From contig JBAZOP010000084.1 of NCBI GenBank assembly GCA_041648665.1, positions 1 to 12,839 on the forward strand: a stretch of DNA of 12,839 bases. The letters are read 5' to 3'. This stretch comes from a bacterium. GTDB taxonomy: Bacteria > UBA10199 > 2-02-FULL-44-16 > JAAZCA01. Position numbers and translations under genes: made by a program. The first letter of the stretch is position 1. Each line of letters starts with the position of its first letter. Of this stretch, positions 1 to 5,653 are shown one piece after another. A model generated the notes under the pieces. It was not told the DNA's origin. It searched no databases and saw nothing but the letters and a program-made list of their open reading frames with translations.

Positions 1-13
1 AAGGGAGAGGCTT

Positions 14-952
14 ATGAGAGCATTATATATGATGGCGGCGGCGGTCGCTGTTTTGATCATCTCAGCGAGCGCGTATTCCTCCGCAGTCCTCGTGGACGCG
101 AAGGGCGAGGTGGGGGTGAAGCAGGGAGGCAAGGAGACCAAGGCGATCATCGGCGCCGAGCTTGCCGATGGCGCGATCGTCACGGTCGGCAAGGATGCCA
201 GGGCCTCAGTGCTCTGCGAGAGCGGCTCGCTCGACGAGGTGTCGGCCGGCCGGAGCTATACCGTGGGCGCCCCCTCCGAGGGCAAATCGACGAGCCTCGG
301 CGCCGGCATCACGATCGCCATGAAAGAGATAGCCTCCGCCGGCAAAGGTCCGACGGTGCACGGCATGGTGAAGAAGGTGGAGGGGCCTCATGCGCTCAAG
401 ATCGACTTCGACAAGCTGGGCGGCCAGGGGCTGATTGCCCTCTATCCCTCCGGGACCGCGGTCAGGCTTTCTCCGAGCATAGATTTCAAGTGGAGCGAGC
501 CGATCGGTAAGGACTGGGTGAAGCCCGCGCTCGTGGTCATGGACATGTCGGGGAGACGGCTGGGATCGATCCTGCTCTCGGCAGGCGCAACCAATGTGGG
601 CGTATGCCCGTGTAAGTTTGGGCTCGCAAAGGGTCGGGAGTACAAATGGTTCCTGGCTGCGAGCGACAAATCCGAGAAGAGCAGGACGCCTGGATTCAAA
701 TTCCAGACGCTCTCCGACAACGACGAGCGCAGGCTCGATGCCGATCTTGCGAAGATCTCTTCGCTCAATCTCACGGAGGAGGGGAAGGCGCTGCTCGATG
801 CGCAGCTCTATTTCAGCTACGGGTTGTATGATGAGGCGGCGAAAGGGCTTGCTCCGTTCTACGCCAAGTCCCAGTCACCGTTCGCGAAGAACCTTCTGCA
901 TCTTTGTTATATGAGGATGGGGAGGGTGGCTGAGGCCAAAAAATACGAGTAG
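14..952 (+). CDS. Secreted FecR-like domain protein with helical C-terminus
   Basis: The 312-residue protein starts at an ATG preceded by a good ribosome binding site (AGGGAGAGG, bases 2-10). Residues 1-20 form a signal peptide with a hydrophobic core ending in SASA, so export to the periplasm or outer face is likely. Residues about 25-85 look like a FecR domain: a short beta-rich stretch with GEVGVKQGG, then GAELADGAIVTVGKDARASV and a GS turn. Residues about 145-232 look like an Ig/Fn3-type beta sandwich (an SPSIDFKW start and later EYKWFLA, FKFQT). The last 75 residues are helical and resemble one or two TPR-like repeats. Four cysteines are present (68, 198, 200, 297). FecR domains occur both in sigma-factor signalling and in envelope proteins. 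No TonB or sigma factor is beside it, so a signalling role is not supported. The domain calls are by eye and the function is unknown. Confidence 0.8.
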   Translation: MRALYMMAAAVAVLIISASAYSSAVLVDAKGEVGVKQGGKETKAIIGAELADGAIVTVGKDARASVLCESGSLDEVSAGRSYTVGAPSEGKSTSLGAGITIAMKEIASAGKGPTVHGMVKKVEGPHALKIDFDKLGGQGLIALYPSGTAVRLSPSIDFKWSEPIGKDWVKPALVVMDMSGRRLGSILLSAGATNVGVCPCKFGLAKGREYKWFLAASDKSEKSRTPGFKFQTLSDNDERRLDADLAKISSLNLTEEGKALLDAQLYFSYGLYDEAAKGLAPFYAKSQSPFAKNLLHLCYMRMGRVAEAKKYE

Positions 953-980
953 ATTGCCTGACAGGACCCGAAGCCAGTAA

Positions 981-1400
981 TTATCTTCCGATTTCTTTTT
1001 CAAAGTCTGTTTTCTTTTTTTTGTCCAGCATGTGTTCGATCTTGCGGGCGAGCGAGCGCAGGTGAAACGGTTTGGAGACGTAGTCGTCCGCGCCGTGGGC
1101 GAGCCCGTCTATGCGGTCCGACTGGTCGTCGCGGGCGGAGACGATGAGGACTAGTATGTCCTGCATGGCAGGGTCTGACTTGATGAGCTTGCACAGCTCG
1201 ATGCCTGAGACCTTGGGCATCATGATATCTAAGAGGATGAGATCAGGCCTTTTCTCTGCTATGGAGTCCAGCGCCTGTTTGGCGTTATACGTGCTGACTA
1301 CTTCATATCCTTCATTTTCAAGGAGTTTTCCCAACACGGCGTGGATTTCAGGCTCATCATCGACGACCAGAATTCGATGTGTTGTTCGCTTTATCTCCAT
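981..1400 (-). CDS. Single-domain response regulator (CheY-like receiver)
   Basis: The product is a receiver domain of two-component signalling with no output domain. From the ATG at 1400 it is 139 residues long. The acidic pair of the VVDDEP motif is at residues 14-15, the phospho-acceptor aspartate in LLLDIMMP is residue 58, the switch serine in IVSAR is residue 88, and the conserved lysine in VSKPF is residue 110. All catalytic positions are therefore intact. A lysine-rich tail of about 20 residues follows. The frame can be extended to a TTG at 1439, adding 13 residues that do not belong to the receiver fold. Neither start has a clear Shine-Dalgarno sequence, and I prefer the ATG. No histidine kinase is adjacent, so its partner is unknown. 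The gene converges on the FecR-like gene with a 28-base gap and no evident terminator. Confidence 0.9.
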   Translation of the reverse strand: MEIKRTTHRILVVDDEPEIHAVLGKLLENEGYEVVSTYNAKQALDSIAEKRPDLILLDIMMPKVSGIELCKLIKSDPAMQDILVLIVSARDDQSDRIDGLAHGADDYVSKPFHLRSLARKIEHMLDKKKKTDFEKEIGR

Positions 1401-1440
1401 GATATTATTCGTGTAATTGACTTTGATGGATGCAGTCAAG

Positions 1441-1468
1441 GGAAAAAGCGGGAGATTCGCGTTTTTCC
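1441..1468. repeat. Inverted repeat upstream of the receiver gene
   Basis: GGAAAAA at 1441-1447 pairs with TTTTTCC at 1462-1468, and the inner GCG (1448-1450) pairs with CGC (1458-1460). This leaves one bulged G at 1461 and a seven-base loop. The arms are perfect except for the bulge. It sits 41-68 bases upstream of the receiver ATG, so on the minus strand it could be a leader hairpin or an operator dyad. It has no T-tract after it and does not look like an ordinary terminator. Confidence 0.45.
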
Positions 1469-1519
1469 GGAGCCGGCGGCGTATAAAATCAAAAAGTGCT
1501 TATTTAACATGTATTTTTC

Positions 1520-1548
1520 TTGCGGCTCTAAAGTCATTTCTTTAAAAT
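1520..1548 (+). promoter_or_regulatory. Candidate sigma70-type promoter for the porin
   Basis: TTGCGG (1520-1525) and TAAAAT (1543-1548) are separated by exactly 17 bases. They match the -35 and -10 consensus at 3/6 and 5/6 positions. Directly upstream (about 1481-1519) is an A/T-rich tract that could act as an UP element. Initiation would fall near base 1555, giving a leader of roughly 258 bases. The organism's housekeeping sigma preference is unknown, so this is a pattern match only. Confidence 0.35.
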
Positions 1549-1563
1549 CAGGCACAGATAATA

Positions 1564-1604
1564 AACCCGTCCATCAGTGGCGCACAATCGCCGGGGGCCG
1601 GGTT
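1564..1604 (+). repeat. Nested inverted repeats in the porin leader
   Basis: AACCCG (1564-1569) is complementary to CGGGTT (1599-1604), and this pair encloses GGCG (1579-1582) with CGCC (1589-1592) around a six-base loop. The two helices could form an RNA fold close to the 5' end of a transcript starting near 1555. Short stems like these also arise by chance in GC-rich DNA. Confidence 0.3.
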
Positions 1605-1750
1605 GACATGGGAGAATCGAACAGTTAGACGAAGAACTCCTAAACAAGAACCCAAGCGGAAATCAGGCCGGGAAAGGGGGTGCTCTCTCCGAATGGCCGC
1701 TCCGCGGGAAGATACATAACCTACGTACGACATCTGTGCTCGGCAGTATA

Positions 1751-1785
1751 TTCCGGAAGGGGGGAATGATCCCTCCTCCTCGGAA
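1751..1785 (+). promoter_or_regulatory. Leader hairpin just upstream of the porin ribosome binding site
   Basis: An inner stem of eight pairs (1758-1765 with 1770-1777, one G-T wobble) closes an ATGA loop. It is continued outward by a five-pair stem, TTCCG (1751-1755) with CGGAA (1781-1785), across a small internal loop. The 3' arm contains a pyrimidine run with two copies of CTCCT, the complement of the AGGAG ribosome binding site 19 or more bases downstream. Folding of the hairpin would keep that run away from the binding site. It could stabilise the mRNA or tune translation, as 5' stems do for some outer-membrane protein mRNAs. The pairing is seen; the role is inferred. Confidence 0.5.
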
Positions 1786-1798
1786 GCGAAATCGATAA

Positions 1799-1803
1799 AG
1801 GAG
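1799..1803 (+). promoter_or_regulatory. Strong ribosome binding site of the porin
   Basis: AGGAG lies nine bases before the ATG at 1813, within an A-rich, unstructured stretch (ATAAAGGAGAGAAACAAC). It fixes the start codon and suggests efficient translation, as expected for an abundant outer-membrane protein. Confidence 0.85.
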
Positions 1804-1812
1804 AGAAACAAC

Positions 1813-2964
1813 ATGAAAAAATTATTTACTATAGCTCTGGCGCTGGGTCTCTTCGCGTTTATCGCGACGAGCGCCTCTGCACAAGAGAAGTACGTAGCCG
1901 GCGGCTTTGAGATGGCCGGTCACGTGATGGCCGGCGGCGGCTATCAGCACAACAACAACAAGGCAGTGACCTACTTCACCACGGATGGTGATATCGGTTA
2001 CTTCGCCGGCCCGATGGGCAAGTACCTGGGTCAGGTCCCGGGTGCCAGCACTGACCACTTCTCGTTCTTCGTTGACGAGGTGGAGTTGGACATCATGAAG
2101 AGCTTCGGCGAGAACGTAAGGCTGCGCGCTGATCTAGACTTTGCGCGTGCGGCATCCGGCGGCGCCTTCACGATGGCTGCGTTCACGCTCGAACAGGCTT
2201 ATGCCACGGCCAATATTCCGGTCGGCAACGGCATCGAGTTCCTGCTCGGTCGTTTCAACACCCCGATCGGCTTCGAGGCTGTCGATGTCATCGACAACGA
2301 CACGATCTCCAAGTCGGTGATCTCCACCGGCCTTCGTTCTTCGAACACGACCGGTATGAAGATCTATTACGCGTTCAGCGACCTGGTTGACTTCCATTTC
2401 TACGTGGTCAACACGCTGACGCAGGACAGCGACGTCAAGATCAACGACGTCCCGTCCTTCGGTCTCCGCCTGGGCTTCAACTGGGGCGAAGAGGGTTCAG
2501 AGAGCACGTTCGGCATCAGCGGTCAGTTCGGTCCGGAAACGCGCGTCAGCAACAAGCACTTCACGTACCTGGGCGACCTGGATCTGAGCTGGTGGATCAC
2601 CGAGGCGTTCAACCTGGGCCTCGAAGGTATCTTCCGTCGCGACAACGCGTTCGGCGGCAGCAACACCGAGTATATGGGCGGCTTGCTCAACCTGAAGTAC
2701 GTGTTCAGCGATGTGTGGGATGGAACGCTCCGCTTTGCATACGCGAAGCAGTTTGATCCGTCCAACCTCGCAGTCGCGACCTTCTGGACGAACCTGACGG
2801 GCGCTGAGCAGTCGATCTATCAGATCAACCTCGCGGTCAATTACGCGATCGCCGACGGCGCGAAGCTGCGCGTCGAGCCGAGGTTTGATATCGTCAATCC
2901 GGCGGGCGGCGGCAACACCGAGTACGTATTCGGCGGCGCGCTGGCCTTCGGCTATGAGTTCTAA
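1813..2964 (+). CDS. Outer-membrane beta-barrel porin (OmpL/BBP2-like)
   Basis: The 383-residue protein has a classic signal peptide: MKK, a hydrophobic core, and cleavage after SASA at residue 23. The mature part alternates polar and hydrophobic or aromatic residues throughout, has many Gly/Asn/Asp turns, and has only a few basic residues. It ends in a strand with a terminal phenylalanine (FGYEF), the usual Bam-recognised C-terminus. The stretch LLGRFNTPIGFEAVD, followed by a serine-rich segment and TTGMKIYY, resembles the putative porin family BBP2 (OmpL-like), so passive uptake of small solutes is the likely role. Specificity cannot be read. Codons favour C at the third position (AAC, ATC, TTC, GGC). 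Together with the strong ribosome binding site and the terminator, this points to a highly expressed single-gene transcript. Confidence 0.85.
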   Translation: MKKLFTIALALGLFAFIATSASAQEKYVAGGFEMAGHVMAGGGYQHNNNKAVTYFTTDGDIGYFAGPMGKYLGQVPGASTDHFSFFVDEVELDIMKSFGENVRLRADLDFARAASGGAFTMAAFTLEQAYATANIPVGNGIEFLLGRFNTPIGFEAVDVIDNDTISKSVISTGLRSSNTTGMKIYYAFSDLVDFHFYVVNTLTQDSDVKINDVPSFGLRLGFNWGEEGSESTFGISGQFGPETRVSNKHFTYLGDLDLSWWITEAFNLGLEGIFRRDNAFGGSNTEYMGGLLNLKYVFSDVWDGTLRFAYAKQFDPSNLAVATFWTNLTGAEQSIYQINLAVNYAIADGAKLRVEPRFDIVNPAGGGNTEYVFGGALAFGYEF

Positions 2965-2995
2965 GTCGAACTCGTAGGAAGTTAAGCGGTAATTG

Positions 2996-3029
2996 GAAGC
3001 CCCGAGAGAAATCTCGGGGCTTCTTTTTT
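2996..3029 (+). terminator. Intrinsic terminator of the porin gene
   Basis: A perfect 12-pair stem (2996-3007 with 3012-3023) with a GAAA tetraloop is followed by six T residues (3024-3029). It begins 31 bases after the porin stop codon. On the minus strand the stem is followed by CCAATTACC rather than a T-run, so it acts mainly for the porin. The convergent radical SAM gene ends four bases beyond it. Confidence 0.95.
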
Positions 3030-3032
3030 ATC

Positions 3033-3971
3033 TTATTTGTTCTTTATTATGTCGCTAAGGATTTCACGAAGGAGATTCGAGGGTTTTTTCCAGGCGCGGA
3101 GCGAAAACGGGACGATGCAGCCGCAGCGGTCGCAGTCGGCCCCTGGGCCGATCACGCACGGCTTCTTCACGTTGCCCCATGCGTCGAACGCGGCGCCGTT
3201 TTGCACAAAGACGCAGTTCGAGCCCACGCAGCTGTGCCGGTTCTCCTCCAACATGAGATCGAAAGTGCCAGGAGGACCGCCGATGAAATCGCCATAGGTC
3301 TTCCTTAGAGAATTGAGCTTCTTGATCAGCTCGCGTCTCTCCGGGAAGGTGATCCACATCTTCTCTTCAACGCCCTTGACCGGCGTCATGAAGTCGAAGA
3401 GCACGTGGCGTATGTGCGGAATCTCCCTAAGCTCCGCGAGTATTCGATCTATGGATTCAGCGTTGCTTCTGCTCAGGCAGCAGGCGGCCGCGATGTTGAG
3501 ATCCTTGCAGCGCGGGTCGCGTATGTTCTTCATTATCCTGTCGTAGCATCCCTGGCCCCGGATCCCGTCGTGCTGCTCGCGCGTGCCGTCGATCGAGATG
3601 TGGAATTCGACCTCAGGCCAGTCCGGGAGCGGCATCGTGCCGTTTGTGACCACGCGGTTTGCCCTGAAGAATCTGCGGCCTTTCTCTATCAGCTCGCGGC
3701 GAAGCAGGGGTTCGCCACCCACCCACGTGCATGAGAAGAAGGCTGCCTTTCCGGACTGCATCTTCTCTATGCGCGAGAGCCATTCCTCCACGGAGAGCTC
3801 CGGCCCTTTCTCCTGATCGTATGAGAAGTAATAACAGTGGCGGCAACGCAGGTTGCACTTGTTAGTGACGTCTATGGAGCAGAAGGTGTTCTTCGGAAGC
3901 GGAACTACTGTGAGAGCGAGCTTTGGCAGGATTTTCCCGCGCCAGAACCTGTGTTTGGGTTTATTCGACAT
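3033..3971 (-). CDS. Radical SAM protein with SPASM-like C-terminal cysteines
   Basis: The 312-residue protein contains the radical SAM signature CNLRCRHC (Cys39, Cys43, Cys46), which binds the 4Fe-4S cluster that cleaves S-adenosylmethionine. GGEP (residues 85-88) contacts SAM, TNGT is at 109-112 and SIDG at 126-129. The C-terminus has six more cysteines (248, 253, 272, 280, 283, 285) around a WGNVKKPC segment. This arrangement resembles the auxiliary-cluster domain (SPASM/twitch) of peptide- and protein-modifying radical SAM enzymes. No precursor peptide or partner enzyme is visible nearby, so the substrate is unknown. The ATG at 3971 has a weak AGGG at a suitable distance. The gene converges on the porin and diverges from the phosphatidyltransferase, with 142 bases between them. 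There is no signal peptide, so it is cytosolic. The superfamily call is firm; the SPASM assignment is less so. Confidence 0.9.
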   Translation of the reverse strand: MSNKPKHRFWRGKILPKLALTVVPLPKNTFCSIDVTNKCNLRCRHCYYFSYDQEKGPELSVEEWLSRIEKMQSGKAAFFSCTWVGGEPLLRRELIEKGRRFFRANRVVTNGTMPLPDWPEVEFHISIDGTREQHDGIRGQGCYDRIMKNIRDPRCKDLNIAAACCLSRSNAESIDRILAELREIPHIRHVLFDFMTPVKGVEEKMWITFPERRELIKKLNSLRKTYGDFIGGPPGTFDLMLEENRHSCVGSNCVFVQNGAAFDAWGNVKKPCVIGPGADCDRCGCIVPFSLRAWKKPSNLLREILSDIIKNK

Positions 3972-3992
3972 AGTGGCCCTGCTCTCTAACGC

Positions 3993-4010
3993 GCCAAGTG
4001 GCTGATTGGC
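3993..4010. promoter_or_regulatory. Dyad in the divergent intergenic region (possible operator)
   Basis: GCCAA (3993-3997) and TTGGC (4006-4010) form an 18-base dyad with an eight-base spacer, between the radical SAM start and the phosphatidyltransferase start. Winged-helix dimers such as the GbsR/MarR-like product encoded nearby bind dyads of about this size, but the arms are short. The rest of the 142-base gap holds a TTGACA (4033-4038) without a good -10 partner and nothing else I can support. Confidence 0.25.
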
Positions 4011-4113
4011 AAGGAAAATTCATTAGCCGCACTTGACATAAGGGCGCAAATGATGCACCAATTCTCAGCTTAAAACCCTTAATAATTCAAGCAATTAGAA
4101 TGTTCTCGACGAT

Positions 4114-5073
4114 ATGAAGACCATTGCAGACATAAATCCGATCTGGATCACCCTGGGTCCCTTGCTCGCCATCAACGTGATCCTGCTCGTCTCCTACCTC
4201 GTGTTTCAGTTTTGGGGACGAAAGAGGCTCACCCGCACGTTCGAGGGGACGAAGAACGATCCATCGAAGTTTCTCTCCAGCGGTACGAGGATGTGGTGGT
4301 TCTGGACCACGGACCCGATCGTGCGCCTGTTCGTGAAACTCAAGATGGGACCTAACACAATAACCGCGATCGGTTTCCTGATCTCCTGCATGGCCGCTTA
4401 TCTCTTCGCGTCCGGATGGCTCGGGTACGCTGGCTGGATGATGATATTCGGCGCGACGTTCGACATGTTCGACGGAAGGGTGGCGCGCATGACCGGGCGC
4501 ACTTCCCGCTCCGGAGCGTACTTCGACGCGGTGATGGATCGCTTCGGCGAGGGCGCGTGCTACATGGGGCTCGCCTACTTCTTCAGGAGCTCGTTCATGC
4601 TGCCGGTGACGATTGCGGCGATGATCGGCTCGCAGATGGTTAGCTACACCAGGGCGCGCGGCGAGGGCATAGGCATAGACTGTAAGATCGGCATGATGCA
4701 GAGGCCCGAGCGGATCGTCTCTCTGGGCGTGGCCGCGGCCTTCGACCCGATCATGACCATGGCCCTGCACAGGTGGTGGGCGCAGCCCGCTCCGGTGCTC
4801 ATGATCGCGGCGCTCTGCTTCATAGCGGGCATGACGATCTTCACGGCCGTGCAGCGCATGATTTACATCATGAATGCGCTGGACAGCCAGGACCGGAAGG
4901 GAAAGGAATCCATTCCGCAGCTGATCACGAAGCTCTCCACGCCTAAAGGGCGCGAGGAGTTGTGGGAGAAGTATGGGGCGAAGCGCGATGAGGGCAGCGC
5001 GGCGTTGACGTCGACACGAGGTGGGGATGAAGACGAAGCCGGCGAAGAGAGAAGAAGGCGACAAGCTCCTTGA
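4114..5073 (+). CDS. CDP-alcohol phosphatidyltransferase
   Basis: This integral membrane enzyme of 319 residues transfers a phosphatidyl group from a CDP-activated lipid to an alcohol. The family signature D-x2-DG-x2-AR-x8-G-x3-D-x3-D is complete: Asp117, Asp120, Gly121, Ala124, Arg125, Gly134, Asp138, Asp142. Hydrophobic segments near residues 12-33, 80-115, 153-177, 200-218 and 225-255 fit a multi-pass inner-membrane protein. The later segment SYTRARGEGIGID...RPER resembles the corresponding part of phosphatidylinositol-phosphate and archaetidylinositol-phosphate synthases, so an inositol-phosphate-like acceptor is possible. Glycerol-phosphate (PgsA-like) use is not excluded. The last 40 residues are charged and poorly conserved-looking. 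The final 47 bases overlap the next gene in another frame. The ATG at 4114 has no clear Shine-Dalgarno sequence, so the exact start is less certain. Confidence 0.9.
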   Translation: MKTIADINPIWITLGPLLAINVILLVSYLVFQFWGRKRLTRTFEGTKNDPSKFLSSGTRMWWFWTTDPIVRLFVKLKMGPNTITAIGFLISCMAAYLFASGWLGYAGWMMIFGATFDMFDGRVARMTGRTSRSGAYFDAVMDRFGEGACYMGLAYFFRSSFMLPVTIAAMIGSQMVSYTRARGEGIGIDCKIGMMQRPERIVSLGVAAAFDPIMTMALHRWWAQPAPVLMIAALCFIAGMTIFTAVQRMIYIMNALDSQDRKGKESIPQLITKLSTPKGREELWEKYGAKRDEGSAALTSTRGGDEDEAGEERRRRQAP

Positions 5074-5632
5074 CGAGGCGGTCGAGGTGTTCATCCAGGG
5101 CGCCGGCAAGGTTTCGAGCGCGCTGCTGGGTATGATAAACCGCGTCGGCGGCCAGATCTACGCGCTGCTCTTCCTCTCCGAGGAGCCTCTCTCGTTGGAC
5201 GAGATAGGCGAGAGGCTGGGCGTCTCGAAGAGCAACATCTCCATCAACATACGCATGCTTGAAGAGTACAGCCTGGTGCGGAAGGTGTGGGTGAAGGGCT
5301 CGCGCAAGGATTACTACGCTGCCGAGCGCACTTATCCCAAAAAGGTGATCTCCGATTTCCTCACGAAGATCATGGGCACGCTGACCGACGCGATCACCAC
5401 CATCGAGCGCACGCGCGCAAAAGTGACGGAGGCGAAGGTCTCGCTGCCGAAGGAGAACAGGGCGCGCGCGGAGTTCCTGCTCGGTCAGGTGGAGCTGATA
5501 GGGCTCTTCTACTACGCTGCCAACAAGTTCTTCGAGGACTTCTTCTCCGGCAAGCCGATCAACGTGGAGCTGCTGCAGAGGCTGATCTTAAATCCGGAGA
5601 ACCTCCAGAGGGGCAGAAGCAAAAATTCCTGA
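5027..5632 (+). CDS. GbsR/MarR-family transcriptional regulator
   Basis: The 201-residue protein has a winged helix-turn-helix at residues about 55-99: PLSLDEIGERLGVSKSNIS is the helix-turn-helix and the KGSRKDYY region is the wing. Long helices on both sides would serve for dimerisation. Length and layout match the GbsR-like group of MarR regulators, named after the choline-sensing repressor of Bacillus. I chose the ATG at 5027 because GAGG (5018-5021) sits five bases before it. The GTG at 5021 would add two residues but has no ribosome binding site. The gene overlaps the preceding phosphatidyltransferase by 47 bases, so the two are co-transcribed and probably translationally coupled. An obvious hypothesis is that it controls this lipid gene, perhaps by sensing a head-group alcohol. 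Confidence 0.85.
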   Translation: MKTKPAKREEGDKLLDEAVEVFIQGAGKVSSALLGMINRVGGQIYALLFLSEEPLSLDEIGERLGVSKSNISINIRMLEEYSLVRKVWVKGSRKDYYAAERTYPKKVISDFLTKIMGTLTDAITTIERTRAKVTEAKVSLPKENRARAEFLLGQVELIGLFYYAANKFFEDFFSGKPINVELLQRLILNPENLQRGRSKNS

Positions 5633-5637
5633 TTTTA

Positions 5638-5653
5638 TCTGAGCGGTCTCAGA
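5638..5653. terminator. Weak hairpin between convergent genes
   Basis: TCTGAG (5638-5643) and CTCAGA (5648-5653) form a six-pair stem with a four-base loop. It lies across the 16-base gap between the regulator stop and the Omp85 stop. On the minus strand the stem is followed by TAAAAT rather than a clean T-run, and on the plus strand there is no T-run. It may act as a weak bidirectional terminator, but no better one is visible. Confidence 0.3.

Larger units (their letters stand above)
1401..1812. other. Long intergenic region and porin leader
   Basis: About 410 bases separate the divergent receiver and porin genes. I see no convincing small gene: the open frames here lack ribosome binding sites and protein-like composition. 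It holds an A/T-rich tract (about 1481-1550) in otherwise GC-rich DNA, a promoter-like pair at 1520-1548, and inverted repeats at 1441-1468, 1564-1604 and 1751-1785. The last two lie in what would be the porin mRNA leader. The region probably contains the promoters of both neighbours. Confidence 0.6.

Noticed and set aside
1600..1630. A tRNA T-arm-like GTTCGATTC on the minus strand
   Set aside because: The bases flanking the loop (AACTG and CTCCC) do not pair, and no acceptor stem, D-arm or anticodon arm can be drawn around it.
1603..1631. TTGACA as a -35 box for the porin
   Set aside because: The hexamer is perfect, but the -10 position at 17 bases is TAGACG (3/6). The pair at 1520-1548 is better.
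1341..1814. Small open frames in the porin leader region on both strands
   Set aside because: They overlap each other and the receiver gene, lack ribosome binding sites, and give compositionally random translations.
4033..4061. TTGACA upstream of the phosphatidyltransferase as a promoter
   Set aside because: No reasonable -10 hexamer lies 16-18 bases downstream (CACCAA at 17). The single hexamer is not enough.
4087..5109. A 340-codon open frame on the minus strand opposite the phosphatidyltransferase
   Set aside because: Its translation is rich in Arg, His and Pro, shows no domain, and is the antisense of a gene with an intact catalytic motif. Long antisense frames are common in GC-rich DNA.
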